Counted from the first letter of the stretch, positions 27,357 through 36,662 are shown. The stretch is DNA of 64,000 nt from Leadbettera azotonutricia ZAS-9 (GCF_000214355.1 NC_015577.1:372001-436000), one strand, 5' to 3'. Numbers and translations: made by a program. The notes: generated from the letters alone by a model not told the origin.

Positions 27357-28457
27357 ATGAAATATGCTACGCGTTTTTTTGGGTTTGTTTTGATGGCGGC
27401 GATCCTGGGGGCTTGCCGTGTGGTGCCAGGCACTGACGGGGAGGGCGCCACTGAAAAGGAAAAAGCGTTTATCGCGGTTTCGTGGAACGTGCAGGCGCTT
27501 TTCGATTGGAAGGTGGATGGTTTCGAATATGGCGAATACTTGCCTTCTGCGGGGTGGAACAGGGAGAAGTATGATGCCCGCATCCTTTCAATTTCAAAGG
27601 CCCTGGGTGGGCTGGCGGAAACCGGAGTTCCGGACCTGATTGGGCTTGTGGAGCTTGAGAATTCAGGGGTTCTGGAGGATTTGGCCAATGGGGCGCTTTC
27701 AAAGTATGGGTATAAGTATATGTTCTTTGGGAATGCGCCGGGGTCGTCATTGGGGGTCGGGGCTTTGAGCCGGTTCCCCCTGACTGAGGTCAAGGTGCAT
27801 TCCATTACGGTGAATGGCGAGACTACGCCGAGGCCGGTGCTGGAGCTGCGGGTGGAAAAGGAGGGGGAAGGGCTGGTGTTTTTTGTCTGCCATTGGAAGT
27901 CGAAGCTGGGCGGGGATGAGGCTACCGAAGCGTTGAGGCGGTCTTCGGCGAAGGTGATCAAACGGAGGCTTGAAGAACTGCATAAGGATGAACCAGGGCT
28001 GCCTGTCGTGGTGATGGGGGATTTGAATGAGAACCATGATGAATTTTACCGGCAGGCGGGAGTGTCATTAAGCGCATTGCTACCGGATGATCCGAAGGCT
28101 GCGGAACTTGCGGGCGGCTTAAACAGCCTGGATTTTCTTGTGCTCAGCGGAGAGAAGCCGCCCAGGGCCAGGTATTTCAATCCCCGGATCCCTTGCCTGT
28201 ATACTCCCTGGGGCAGGGAGCTTGAGGATGGTTCCTACTATTATAAAAACAATTGGGAGACCATCGATCATTTTCTGTTAAGCGCAGAACTGTTTAATGG
28301 CAGGGGTTGGGATTTTGATACCGCAAAGGTGGTAAACCAGCAGCCCTTTGCAAATGAATCGGGTATCCCTGCTTCTTATAATCCTAAAAGCGGGATAGGG
28401 ATGAGCGATCATCTGCCTCTCGCGCTTTTTCTGCGAAAGGCGGATGATTCGCGGTAA
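27357..28457 (+). CDS. endonuclease/exonuclease/phosphatase-family lipoprotein
   Basis: A 366-aa exported protein with an N-terminal signal and lipobox (AAILGAC, Cys about 20). The catalytic EEP motifs are in order: SWNVQALF, GLVELENSGVL, HWKSK, VVMGDLNENHDEF, and a terminal SDHLPLALFL. The family hydrolyses phosphodiesters or phosphate esters using Mg2+. Here it would act at the outside of the cytoplasmic or outer membrane. ATAGGAGGACGC gives a strong ribosome-binding site. Confidence 0.85.
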   Translation: MKYATRFFGFVLMAAILGACRVVPGTDGEGATEKEKAFIAVSWNVQALFDWKVDGFEYGEYLPSAGWNREKYDARILSISKALGGLAETGVPDLIGLVELENSGVLEDLANGALSKYGYKYMFFGNAPGSSLGVGALSRFPLTEVKVHSITVNGETTPRPVLELRVEKEGEGLVFFVCHWKSKLGGDEATEALRRSSAKVIKRRLEELHKDEPGLPVVVMGDLNENHDEFYRQAGVSLSALLPDDPKAAELAGGLNSLDFLVLSGEKPPRARYFNPRIPCLYTPWGRELEDGSYYYKNNWETIDHFLLSAELFNGRGWDFDTAKVVNQQPFANESGIPASYNPKSGIGMSDHLPLALFLRKADDSR

Positions 28458-28459
28458 AA

Positions 28460-29221
28460 TTACGCGGCATCTGAAAGCACTTTGTGGATCGCCACATTCC
28501 TCTGCCGGAGGAAGGCTTCCTTCTCCTGGGGGATCTTGTCGTCCGTGTAGACTTCGGCGACCTCTGCCGAATCCATGAGGCCCACAACCCCCGAGGTGAG
28601 GAACTTGTCCGACTCGGTGAGCACGATGACCTGGGAAGCCTGTTCGGCTAAAGCCCTGACGGTCTGGGCGCGATGGTGATCCTTTCCGGTGAAGCCCAGC
28701 TTCTCGTTGAAGCCGTCGGCGCCGATGAAGAATTTATCCGAAGAAAAGATCTCTGCGCACTTGCGGGTAATGGAACCTACCAGCACCTGTGAATCGCTCT
28801 GGTAATAGCCGCCCAGAAGGATGATTTTCCCGAAGGGTGCGTAGCGCACGTGGTTTGCGAGGAACACCGAATTGGTAATGATGGTGATATCCCGCTTGGT
28901 GGTGGTCAGTTCTTCTGCCAAAAGGGCGCAGCAAGAACCGGATTCTATCATCACGGTTTCGCCGTCCTCCACGGTCTTGGCGGCTTCCTGGGCTATACGG
29001 TGCTTAACGCCGTAATGGAAGGCGAGACGCTTCCCCACGCCATCCACTGAATCCAGGCTGGCAAATCCATGCTCGCGTTTGATGAAGCCCTGATCTTGAA
29101 GGTAATTCAGGTCCTTGCGTATCGTCACCTGGGAAACTCCCAGCATCGCGGCGAGCACCACTACTTCGATGCGCGGCTGTTTTGCCAGCGCTTCCAGAAT
29201 CTTGGTATGTCTTTCTATCAT
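28460..29221 (-). CDS. DeoR-family transcriptional regulator
   Basis: The 253-aa protein has the N-terminal DeoR helix-turn-helix (VLAAMLGVSQVTIRKDLNYL) followed by KREHG, and a C-terminal sugar-phosphate-binding domain of the ISOCOT fold (IESGSCCALLAEEL, IILLGGYY, FIGADGF). It should repress a sugar-metabolism operon until a phosphorylated sugar is bound. The nearby FGGY kinase and hxlB are possible targets, but no operator was identified. Confidence 0.88.
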   Translation of the reverse strand: MIERHTKILEALAKQPRIEVVVLAAMLGVSQVTIRKDLNYLQDQGFIKREHGFASLDSVDGVGKRLAFHYGVKHRIAQEAAKTVEDGETVMIESGSCCALLAEELTTTKRDITIITNSVFLANHVRYAPFGKIILLGGYYQSDSQVLVGSITRKCAEIFSSDKFFIGADGFNEKLGFTGKDHHRAQTVRALAEQASQVIVLTESDKFLTSGVVGLMDSAEVAEVYTDDKIPQEKEAFLRQRNVAIHKVLSDAA

Positions 29222-29339
29222 TCTAAAACCTCTTACCTATAAAATACTAATATTATTAAAATAGTCAAGAAATTTTTTCAAATGAACTGCATTTTTTTGA
29301 AATTTTTTTCAATTTGGGCCTGGGCTGGCTTTAGGGCAG

Positions 29340-29388
29340 ACAAAAGCCGGCAAGTGGAATCTTGGAGGAGAAAATCCACCTGCCGGCT
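29340..29388 (-). terminator. rho-independent terminator after the nitroreductase gene
   Basis: An AGCCGGCA...GTGGA / TCCAC...TGCCGGCT stem (29345-29358 with 29375-29388, one mismatch) is followed on the minus strand by a short TTTT run, 36 bp downstream of the nitroreductase stop. Confidence 0.6.
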
Positions 29389-29423
29389 GAAAACTGGGTC
29401 TACTAAGCAAAAAATGCGGTTTT

Positions 29424-29948
29424 TTACTTAATTTTGATGATATAGTCGGTTTTTCGGGGTTTTGCCTCGGGTTTTTCGTTGGCATAGCCCAAGAGCACGT
29501 GGCCCACAGCCTCATAATCGGCCGAAAGTCCCCATTCTTTCACCAGGGCCTTGCCGTCTTTGCTCGAAAACACCTCTTTTGCCCGGTAAATATAGCATGC
29601 TCCGAGGTCCAGCGCGGCTGCGGCGTTCAAAATGTTACCGATTACCAGGTTGCCATTCTCAATCGGGGTGGGTTTGGTCTTGTCCACGAAGATATTCAGC
29701 ACCGTGGGGGCCTTATAGAAGGGTTCGGCCTTGGGATCCTTGAGCACATCGGCGTTGAGCTTCTGGATTTTGGCGATTACTTCGGCTTTTTGGACCGCTA
29801 CTATGACGACTCCCTGGCAGCCCATGCCTGTGGGCGCCCAGGTTCCGGCTTCGAGAACCGCATCGAGTTCCTTGTCTTTTATCTGGCCCAGCTTATAGGC
29901 ACGTATGCTCCGGCGTTTTTTCAGATCTTCTAATGTGTTTTTGCTCAT
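29424..29948 (-). CDS. nitroreductase-family protein
   Basis: A compact 174-aa nitroreductase-fold protein with the flavin-binding start RRSIRAYK and an AGTWAPTGMGCQG segment, plus LGACYIYRA and LLGYANEKPE near the C-terminus. These FMN enzymes reduce nitro compounds, quinones or flavins with NAD(P)H. The ATG is behind AAGGAGT. It is monocistronic and ends at a clear terminator hairpin. Confidence 0.87.
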   Translation of the reverse strand: MSKNTLEDLKKRRSIRAYKLGQIKDKELDAVLEAGTWAPTGMGCQGVVIVAVQKAEVIAKIQKLNADVLKDPKAEPFYKAPTVLNIFVDKTKPTPIENGNLVIGNILNAAAALDLGACYIYRAKEVFSSKDGKALVKEWGLSADYEAVGHVLLGYANEKPEAKPRKTDYIIKIK

Positions 29949-29991
29949 TTCCTACTCCTTATATATGAATAATAAACTATTGCTTAAATGG

Positions 29992-31776
29992 TTACAAGCC
30001 GAGATCCCTGGTCTCGACCTTTTTGACCGCATAATCGGCGAAATCCGCGATCTTCATCGTCGGGGCTGCGGCCGGCTGGCCGTCGCGGCGGCGTATGGAG
30101 ACTGTGCCTTCGCCGGCCTCTTTTTCGCCCACCACGAGCATGTAGGGGATTTTGCGGTTTTGGCAGTCCCGGATTTTGGCGTTAAGGCGGCCATCGTCCA
30201 GTTCGGTGGTTACACGCAGATCCCGGGCCTTGAGTTCGGCGGCTACTTTTTTGGCATAGTCGTTGAAGGTCTCGGCCACGGGGATCACGGCGATCTGTTC
30301 CGGGGCTATCCACACAGGGAAAGCTCCGCCAAAGTGCTCGATGAGCACGCCGAAGAAGCGTTCCAGGGAGCCGAGGAGGGCGCGGTGAACCATGTAGGGC
30401 CGTTTGTGCTGGCCGTCGGCATCCACGTAGGTCATGTCGAAGCGTTCAGGTTCGTTGAAGTCGAACTGTATGGTGGTCATCTGCCATTCGCGGCCCAGGG
30501 CGTCCAGTATCTTGAGGTCGATCTTGGGGCCGTAGAAGGCGCCACCGCCTTCGTCAATTTCGTAGGCCATGCCTTCGGCATCCACGGCTTTACGGAGGCT
30601 TTCGAGGGCGGCGTCCCAGCGGGACTGTTCGCCTACGGATTCTGCGGGCTTGGTGGCGAGGTAGGCTTTGATCTCCTTGAAGCCGAATATCTTCCAAATC
30701 CAGAGGGAGAAGCGCAGGACTTCGCGGATTTCGCTTTCCATCTGTTCGGGGGTGCAGAAGATGTGGGCGTCATCCTGGGTAAAACCCCGGACGCGGAGGA
30801 GGCCGTGGAGTACGCCGGATCGTTCATAGCGGTACACGGTGCCGAGTTCGGCCCAGCGCAGGGGGAGATCCCGGTAACTGCGGCCCTTGTTCTTGTAGAT
30901 CATGATGTGGAAGGGGCAGTTCATGGGCTTTATGATGTAGTCCTGGTTATCGATCTGCATGGGGCTGTACATATTGCCCTTGTAAAAGCCCAGGTGGCCC
31001 GAGGTTTCCCAGAGCCAGGATTTCCCGATGTGGGGGGTGTAGAGGATTTCGTAGCCGTTGCGGTAGTGCTCTTTGCGCCAGAAATCTTCGATGGCCACCC
31101 TCATACGGCCGCCGTTCGGGTGCCAGTAGATGAGGCCCGCGCCGGCTTCTTCGTGGATGGAGTACAGATCCATGTCCTTGCCCACCCGGCGGTGATCCCG
31201 CTTTTCGACTTCGGCGAGGAAGGCGAGGTAGGCCTTGAGGTCTTTGGGGTTTTCCCAGGCCGTGCCGTAGACGCGGGTGAGCATGGCGTTTTTTTCGTCC
31301 CCCCGCCAGTAAGCCCCGGCTATGTTCATCAATTTGAAGGCTGCGGAGTTGATTTCGCGGGTATTGGCCACATGGGGGCCCCGGCAGAAGTCGGCCCACA
31401 CTATTTTACCATCGGCGTCTTTGTTTTCGTAGATGCTGATGGTTTCGCTGGCGGGGAGTTCTTTGATGAGCTCGGTTTTGAATTCTTCCCCGGCGAAACG
31501 TTTGAGGGCTTCGTCGCGGCTTACTTCGAGGCGGACAAAGTCCTGACGACTGTCGATGATCTTCTTCATCTCCGCTTCGATAGCGGGGAGATCTTCGGCC
31601 TGTATGGGCTTGGGGAGCAGGAAATCGTAATAAAAGCCGTCATCGATGCTGGGACCTATGGCCACCTTGGTTCCGGGGAAGAGACGGGTTACGGCCTGGG
31701 CCATGATGTGGCTTACCGAGTGGCGGATGGTTTCGAGCTTTTCGCTTGATCCTGGTTTTTGATTCTGTTCGGGCAT
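29992..31776 (-). CDS. thrS: threonyl-tRNA synthetase lacking the TGS domain
   Basis: The start at 31776 is chosen because CAGGAGGTACAC sits just upstream; longer in-frame extensions run into the leader RNA. The 594-aa protein begins directly with the editing domain (RHSVSHIMAQAV, later ADFCRGPHV with the Cys and His of the editing site), so the usual N-terminal TGS domain is missing. The class II catalytic core follows (MNCPFHIMIY, RYERSGVLHGLLRVRGFTQD) and then the anticodon-binding domain (AEQIAVIPV region). It charges tRNA-Thr. A T-box leader precedes it. Confidence 0.95.
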   Translation of the reverse strand: MPEQNQKPGSSEKLETIRHSVSHIMAQAVTRLFPGTKVAIGPSIDDGFYYDFLLPKPIQAEDLPAIEAEMKKIIDSRQDFVRLEVSRDEALKRFAGEEFKTELIKELPASETISIYENKDADGKIVWADFCRGPHVANTREINSAAFKLMNIAGAYWRGDEKNAMLTRVYGTAWENPKDLKAYLAFLAEVEKRDHRRVGKDMDLYSIHEEAGAGLIYWHPNGGRMRVAIEDFWRKEHYRNGYEILYTPHIGKSWLWETSGHLGFYKGNMYSPMQIDNQDYIIKPMNCPFHIMIYKNKGRSYRDLPLRWAELGTVYRYERSGVLHGLLRVRGFTQDDAHIFCTPEQMESEIREVLRFSLWIWKIFGFKEIKAYLATKPAESVGEQSRWDAALESLRKAVDAEGMAYEIDEGGGAFYGPKIDLKILDALGREWQMTTIQFDFNEPERFDMTYVDADGQHKRPYMVHRALLGSLERFFGVLIEHFGGAFPVWIAPEQIAVIPVAETFNDYAKKVAAELKARDLRVTTELDDGRLNAKIRDCQNRKIPYMLVVGEKEAGEGTVSIRRRDGQPAAAPTMKIADFADYAVKKVETRDLGL

Positions 31777-31789
31777 GTGTACCTCCTGT

Positions 31790-32060
31790 GCCTTTGCCGG
31801 GGACGGGTTCTTATTTATAGAAGAAACCCGCGGTACCACCCCGCTTCGCTCTCCCATGGCAGGAGGCGCGCTCATCATCCTTAACGTGGATTTACGGCTT
31901 TGATTATTCAGACTGCCGTGTTGGGGCGGCCCTTTCCTCAAGCTGCTCGGGAGGGGTTTTCGGCGTTTCCTGGATAACCGCGCTTTCAGCCATGGCACGG
32001 TCTCTCTGTAACCCGGTGTGACGCTTACTCGTCTCCGTCAATGCATTTAGATAAGGATGG
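31790..32060 (-). promoter_or_regulatory. T-box leader RNA of thrS (probable Thr-responsive riboswitch)
   Basis: On the minus strand the conserved T-box sequence GGGGTGGTACCGCG lies at 31829-31842. Upstream is a stem-I-like region with GACGAGTAAGC and AGAGAG elements; an ACC triplet after GAAA (31955-31957) is a candidate Thr specifier. After the T-box comes a CGGGTTTCTT / AAGAACCCG hairpin that lacks a U-run. A CCTCCTG segment (about 31861-31870 region) is complementary to the thrS ribosome-binding site CAGGAGG, so control may be translational. A consensus TTGACA lies at 32077-32082, a plausible -35 box. Confidence 0.8.
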
Positions 32061-32145
32061 TGGAATTTGGGGGAGATGTCAAGGTCTATAGGCCGAAAAC
32101 CAAACCTCCACTGCATTGATGATGTATCTTGATTTTCCATTCCTT

Positions 32146-32181
32146 CAATGATATAGTCTGACTAGTCAGACTATATCATTG
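32146..32181. promoter_or_regulatory. 36-bp perfect palindrome, probable antitoxin operator
   Basis: A perfect 36-bp palindrome centred on CTAG, with the core GTCTGACTAGTCAGAC, ends 17 bp before the antitoxin ATG. Phd/YefM-family antitoxins repress their own operons by binding such palindromes, so this is the likely autoregulatory operator. It could also form a cruciform or a leader hairpin. Confidence 0.75.
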
Positions 32182-32198
32182 TTAAGGACGGCTTCCCT

Positions 32199-32465
32199 AT
32201 GCAGACCTTGAAGAAAAAGACTTGTTGGCAGCTCCAAGAGGCTAAGGCTCAACTTAGTCAGGTTATCAGAAATGCAGCCACCTCACCGCAGATCATTACG
32301 CTGCGGGGAGAGGAGGCGGCAGTAATTCTATCCACAGAGCAGTACAACAAACTGACCAAACCAAAGATGGGAGTTGTTGAATTTTTTCAGAATTCTCCAT
32401 TGGCAGATGTGGCAATAGATTTGAAACGGGATAAGTCCACCGAGATCAGGACGATTAATTTATGA
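32199..32465 (+). CDS. Phd/YefM-family antitoxin
   Basis: An 88-aa protein with the Phd fold: WQLQEAKAQLSQVIRNAA for DNA binding, then PQIITLRGEEAAVILSTEQY, and a C-terminal toxin-binding tail. It overlaps the PIN-domain toxin gene by 4 bp (ATGA), the typical arrangement, and is preceded by a 36-bp palindrome. It should neutralise the downstream toxin and autorepress the operon. Confidence 0.9.
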   Translation: MQTLKKKTCWQLQEAKAQLSQVIRNAATSPQIITLRGEEAAVILSTEQYNKLTKPKMGVVEFFQNSPLADVAIDLKRDKSTEIRTINL

Positions 32466-32884
32466 AGTATCTCCTGGATACCAATGTCATATCTGAAATC
32501 CGCAAAAGGAATAGCAATCCACGGGTACTCTCATACATGCGGAATATCCCCATTGAGGATCTTTTTCTTAGCGTTGTTTGTATCGGGGAAATTGCCAAAG
32601 GAATAGAAAAACTCCCCTTGGGGAAAAAGAAAGAAGAATTAGCCTACTGGCTCGACTCTGCCGTGCCGGAACAGTTTGCCGATTGTATTCTTCCGCTTGA
32701 TTCAGAGTGCATGCAGGAATGGGGCCGTATGTGCGCCAAATCCAAACGGACGCTACCCGTCCTCGACTCGCTAATTGCCGCTACCGCCCTGGTCCATCGC
32801 TTGATTTTGCTCACACGAAATATCTCTGATTTTGAGGATATCCCGGGACTAAGCTGCATCAGCCCATGGAATGGTAAACACTAA
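32462..32884 (+). CDS. vapC: PIN-domain toxin (VapC family)
   Basis: The 140-aa protein has the acidic PIN residues: LLDTNVISE at the N-terminus, IGEIAKG in the middle, LPVLDSLIAATAL and TRNISDFE near the end. VapC toxins are Mg2+-dependent RNases, often cutting tRNA or rRNA. Start and stop are coupled to the Phd-type antitoxin, so the pair looks complete and potentially active, unlike the Phd-Doc remnant at 18.2-18.7 kb. Confidence 0.9.
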   Translation: MKYLLDTNVISEIRKRNSNPRVLSYMRNIPIEDLFLSVVCIGEIAKGIEKLPLGKKKEELAYWLDSAVPEQFADCILPLDSECMQEWGRMCAKSKRTLPVLDSLIAATALVHRLILLTRNISDFEDIPGLSCISPWNGKH

Positions 32885-32893
32885 TTCATAGCC

Positions 32894-33463
32894 CTATTCT
32901 ACATTCCTATGCCTCGCAGCCATCTCCTCGTGGCTGAGCTTAAGCTCCTTCTCCAAAAGGATGATGACGACATCAAAGAGCAGAAAAAGGTGCTGCTCGA
33001 AAAGGTTGCCCATAGGCTGGATTGAGGGTGTTACGGGGTCGGTTCCCTTGTAGACTGCGGCGGGTACAAACAGGATGAAGTCCGCTATTTTAACACCTGC
33101 TCCCGAGGGGGAACCTGAAATACAGGCGATGTGGGCGCCGGATTGTTTGGCCTGGCTCATCACGTAATTTATGTGGCCGATGTTGCCGCCGCCGTTTACC
33201 ACGATAAAGAGGTCGTCTTTGCCCATGCCAGGGGTGGTGTCGTCCCAGATCCAGTGGACATCTTTGCCCAGGTGCATGAGGCGCATGGCAAAGCCCCGGG
33301 CGGCTATGCCTTCGCGGCCTGCGCCCATGATGAAGATGCGCTTGTGGGAGGCGATGAGATCCATGAAGCGGCGGAGCATTTGGATATCCTGGGCTTCAAA
33401 AACCTGGCGGTGTTCTTCCAGAATGGTTTTATAGAGGGAGCTGTAATCTTCGGCTAATGACAT
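32894..33463 (-). CDS. hxlB: 6-phospho-3-hexuloisomerase (SIS domain)
   Basis: This 189-aa single SIS-domain protein has IFIMGAGREGIAARGFAMRL, GKDDLFIVVNGGGNIGHINY and ACISGSPSG, as in HxlB/PHI enzymes. They interconvert hexulose-6-phosphate and fructose-6-phosphate in the ribulose monophosphate pathway or in ribose supply. No hexulose-phosphate synthase gene is next to it, so a related sugar-phosphate isomerase role is possible. Confidence 0.83.
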   Translation of the reverse strand: MSLAEDYSSLYKTILEEHRQVFEAQDIQMLRRFMDLIASHKRIFIMGAGREGIAARGFAMRLMHLGKDVHWIWDDTTPGMGKDDLFIVVNGGGNIGHINYVMSQAKQSGAHIACISGSPSGAGVKIADFILFVPAAVYKGTDPVTPSIQPMGNLFEQHLFLLFDVVIILLEKELKLSHEEMAARHRNVE

Positions 33464-33500
33464 ATCGTACCTCTTGTATAAAATAATATTACCCTGTGTT

Positions 33501-36500
33501 TTAGTCCACAGCTTTCATGGATTCCGCCATTTTGATAGTGCGGATTTTTTTCAGCATGAGCAGGTCTACTGCGCCGGAAAAGAAGAGGGTAATTACTGCG
33601 GACAATATAAAACTCATTGAAGAAATATGCCTGCCAAACATGAGATCTGTGGTTTCTGCTACGCCGATAACAAAACGGTGCAGGGGAATGCCCAGCAGCA
33701 GTCCGGCTGCGGCGCCTGCAATGCTGAGCACGGTTATTTCCCTGAAAATGTAGGCAGCGGCTTCAGCCTGATGGAAGCCGAGAACCCGCAGGGTTGCCAA
33801 TTCCTTGGTCCGTTCGTTGATATTAATATTGGTAAGATTGTAGAGCACAATCATGGCGAGTCCCCCGGCGGCAATGATGAGTATCAATACTACATAGCTG
33901 ATGCTTGCCAGGAGATTGTTGTAGGACTCCTGCGTACGGGAGGTAAATTCCGCTCCTGCCACGGCATCCTCTGAAAGCAGCCGGCTGATAAGTTCGTCCT
34001 TTTCCTGCTCCGTTTTTATATTGGTTCGGGCAAACAGGGTTCCATAGTCAAGTGCTGTACCGAATACCGCCTGAGAAGCCTCAGAGCCTAAATACACAAA
34101 ACTCCCCACATAATTTTCGGTAATTCCGGTCAGGGTAAATTCCCCCTGTTTCCCCTGGGCATTTTCCAGGATAAAGGGGTCCCCTGTTTTGAGCTTAAGC
34201 ATACTGGCGGTTTTTTCTGTAAGCACCACAGAAGAAGCGGTAAAGTTTATGGGGCTTCTGCTTTTTCTATCCTGCAGCTTGATATACTCGGTTAAGGTAT
34301 CCGCCTCTTTGGGAATATACATTGAAACGCTGAGCCGTTCATTCCCGGCAATCGCATAAGCGCTCTGGCTGTGTATTTCTGCGTAATCACCTGGCAGGGA
34401 TTCTCCGTCTTTCAGTTCAATTTTTAAATCATAGCTTAGTATATCGCTAAACTGGGTTCGGGCAATATTTGTCAGGGAATCCCGCAAGCCGAAGCCCGTA
34501 ACCATCAGGGCGGTACAGCCTGCTATACCGGTAACGGTCATAAAAAAATGTTTTTTATACCGGATTATATTCCGGGCCGTAACTTTGTAGGTAAACCGCA
34601 TGGGCTTCCAGATAAAGGATATATATTCCAGGAAAATGCGTTTGCCTGCCTTGGGAGAGCGGGGGAGCATGAGCAGGGCAGGTTTTTCACGAAGGGAACG
34701 GTAACAGACTGATACAGTTACTCCCATGGTACAGATTAAGGCTGCTGCTGCCGAGATGATCCCGAAGGTCCAGTTGAACCTGGTCACCAGAGGAGGCAGA
34801 TGGCCCATGGTGGCAAAGGCGTTGTAAATGATAGCGGGGATGCCGTAAAATCCCAGGGTCATACCTGCGGCGGAACCGAAAATACTGATCAAACCGCAGT
34901 AGACAAGGTACTTGCCGGCGATTACCCGTTTACGGTAACCCAGGGCTTTCAATGTGCCGATTTGAATACGTTCTTCCTCTACCATCCTGGTCATGGTGGT
35001 AAGAACTACCAGGGCAGCTACCAAAAGGAAGAACACCGGAAAGACCCTGGCTACATCAGCTATTTTTTCGATATTGAGCGTATAGCTTACATACCCCACA
35101 TTGGTATTGCGATCCAGAACATACCATTCCGGTTCTGCTGTTTCCAAATCCTTGATTTTTTCCCGGCCTTCTTCCAGGGCTTCCTTGCCGGATTGCAGTT
35201 TTTCTGTTGCCTCATCCAGGGTCGATCTGTAAGCTGCTTCCCCTGCGCTTAATTCTTCTTCTCCCAGGGTTAACTTCTGCAGGCCTGCGGCAAGTTCCGC
35301 ATCAGCAGCGTCAAGTTCCGCCTGGGCCTTGCCAAATTCCACCTCGGCCTGGGCTTTTCCTGCTTCCAGCAAGGTCCGGCCAACACGCAGTTTTTCTTCA
35401 TTCTCTGCTACTATGAGGCGGCCGGTTTCGTATTCCGCCATTCCCGCATCGTATTGGGCAACCCCCTGCTTGGCCTTGGGAAACAACATTCTAAAAAAGG
35501 AGTTTCTGGTTTTTTCTACCTCTTCCCCGGCGGCCTGCAGCTGGGCTCCGGCTTCTGCCAGGGTTTGTTTGGCAGATGCAATTTCCGCCTCTCCCTGCTG
35601 CAGGTCAAATTCATTGTCCGCCAGTTCACGGGTAACCCGGAGGCGTTCTTCCGCCAGCTGGGCCCGGCCCTGGGTTATTTTTGTTTCGGCTTCTGCCAAC
35701 TCGGCAAGCCCTGCGTCCCGGCTTGCTGCCCCTGCGTCCAGCTTTTCCCTGGCGGCGCCAAGTTCAGTTCGGGCGGTCTGTTCTGCGCTGTGGTATTCTG
35801 CAGTGCCATCGCTGAGTTTTTTCCAGGCCTCTGCAAGAAGTTCTTCCCGGCGTATTCCGGAACGCAGCTTTCCCAGGGATTTTACTTCCGCGGCTGCGGT
35901 ATCGGTCAGGGCCTGGGTGTCCAGGGCAGTACGGGCGGCGGCGCCGGTAACGGTCATAAACAGATCCGTATACGCAGGGATGCTATAACAGGTATCCCTG
36001 ACATACAGTACTACCCCAAGCCGTCCGTTACCGATGCCGCTGGGTTCCCCTTCTGTGGAAATAAAGAGGGGACTTTTAACTATCCCGGTAACGGTAAACC
36101 GGGTCACCCTGTATCTGTCAGCCAGAGTTTCAAAATCTTCGGAACCGGCGTTCTCCTGAGCGATGGTGAGGACAGAGCCCAGAGGGATGGCGGAGAAAAA
36201 TCCCCCCGGCTGCTGCACAAGACATTCATCATCCTGCTCCGGCATCCGGCCTTCGAGGATTTCCATGCGGTTTATAAAATCATTGTTTGCTGCGTTTCCC
36301 AGGGGAAGTCCATAAATGCGGCTTACCAGGGTTTCTTCGTTCGAGGTATGGATCAGGGCATCGGTAATATAGGCGCCTTGAACCAGGGTAATCTCATCAA
36401 GGGCGCTTACTGCTTCGATATCACTCCGGGTGATACCCATGGTTGCCTTGATATTGAGATCCATCATGTTGGTCTTGTCAAAGTAGGTATCCACAGAGAT

Positions 36501-36662
36501 CTTCATGTCCGGGGTGGTTGCCAGGAGGCCTGCGAGAAACCCTGCGCCCAAAGCAACAATGCCGAAGATGGCTGCGAAACGGCCAAAAGAAAACCGGATT
36601 TCACGGACTATGGTTTTTATATAGGTTTTACCCAGGGAACGGGGCTTATGTTTACCACTCAA
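33501..36662 (-). CDS. FtsX-type ABC permease with a long extracytoplasmic coiled coil
   Basis: A 1053-aa permease with an N-terminal membrane helix (AAIFGIVALGAGFLAGLLA), an extracytoplasmic domain containing about 250 residues of Ala/Glu/Leu-rich heptad-like coiled coil (about 275-530), an FtsX membrane block (about 550-680), a second soluble domain, and a C-terminal FtsX block (about 930-1050). It is the permease for the adjoining LolD-like ATPase, with an 11-bp overlap. MacB/FtsX-type systems do mechanical work across the envelope or export lipids or peptides; the substrate is unknown. Confidence 0.85.
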   Translation of the reverse strand: MSGKHKPRSLGKTYIKTIVREIRFSFGRFAAIFGIVALGAGFLAGLLATTPDMKISVDTYFDKTNMMDLNIKATMGITRSDIEAVSALDEITLVQGAYITDALIHTSNEETLVSRIYGLPLGNAANNDFINRMEILEGRMPEQDDECLVQQPGGFFSAIPLGSVLTIAQENAGSEDFETLADRYRVTRFTVTGIVKSPLFISTEGEPSGIGNGRLGVVLYVRDTCYSIPAYTDLFMTVTGAAARTALDTQALTDTAAAEVKSLGKLRSGIRREELLAEAWKKLSDGTAEYHSAEQTARTELGAAREKLDAGAASRDAGLAELAEAETKITQGRAQLAEERLRVTRELADNEFDLQQGEAEIASAKQTLAEAGAQLQAAGEEVEKTRNSFFRMLFPKAKQGVAQYDAGMAEYETGRLIVAENEEKLRVGRTLLEAGKAQAEVEFGKAQAELDAADAELAAGLQKLTLGEEELSAGEAAYRSTLDEATEKLQSGKEALEEGREKIKDLETAEPEWYVLDRNTNVGYVSYTLNIEKIADVARVFPVFFLLVAALVVLTTMTRMVEEERIQIGTLKALGYRKRVIAGKYLVYCGLISIFGSAAGMTLGFYGIPAIIYNAFATMGHLPPLVTRFNWTFGIISAAAALICTMGVTVSVCYRSLREKPALLMLPRSPKAGKRIFLEYISFIWKPMRFTYKVTARNIIRYKKHFFMTVTGIAGCTALMVTGFGLRDSLTNIARTQFSDILSYDLKIELKDGESLPGDYAEIHSQSAYAIAGNERLSVSMYIPKEADTLTEYIKLQDRKSRSPINFTASSVVLTEKTASMLKLKTGDPFILENAQGKQGEFTLTGITENYVGSFVYLGSEASQAVFGTALDYGTLFARTNIKTEQEKDELISRLLSEDAVAGAEFTSRTQESYNNLLASISYVVLILIIAAGGLAMIVLYNLTNININERTKELATLRVLGFHQAEAAAYIFREITVLSIAGAAAGLLLGIPLHRFVIGVAETTDLMFGRHISSMSFILSAVITLFFSGAVDLLMLKKIRTIKMAESMKAVD

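Noticed and set aside
29905-31749. 614-codon + strand ORF opposite thrS
   Set aside because: Antisense shadow of thrS; the thrS frame has all catalytic motifs.
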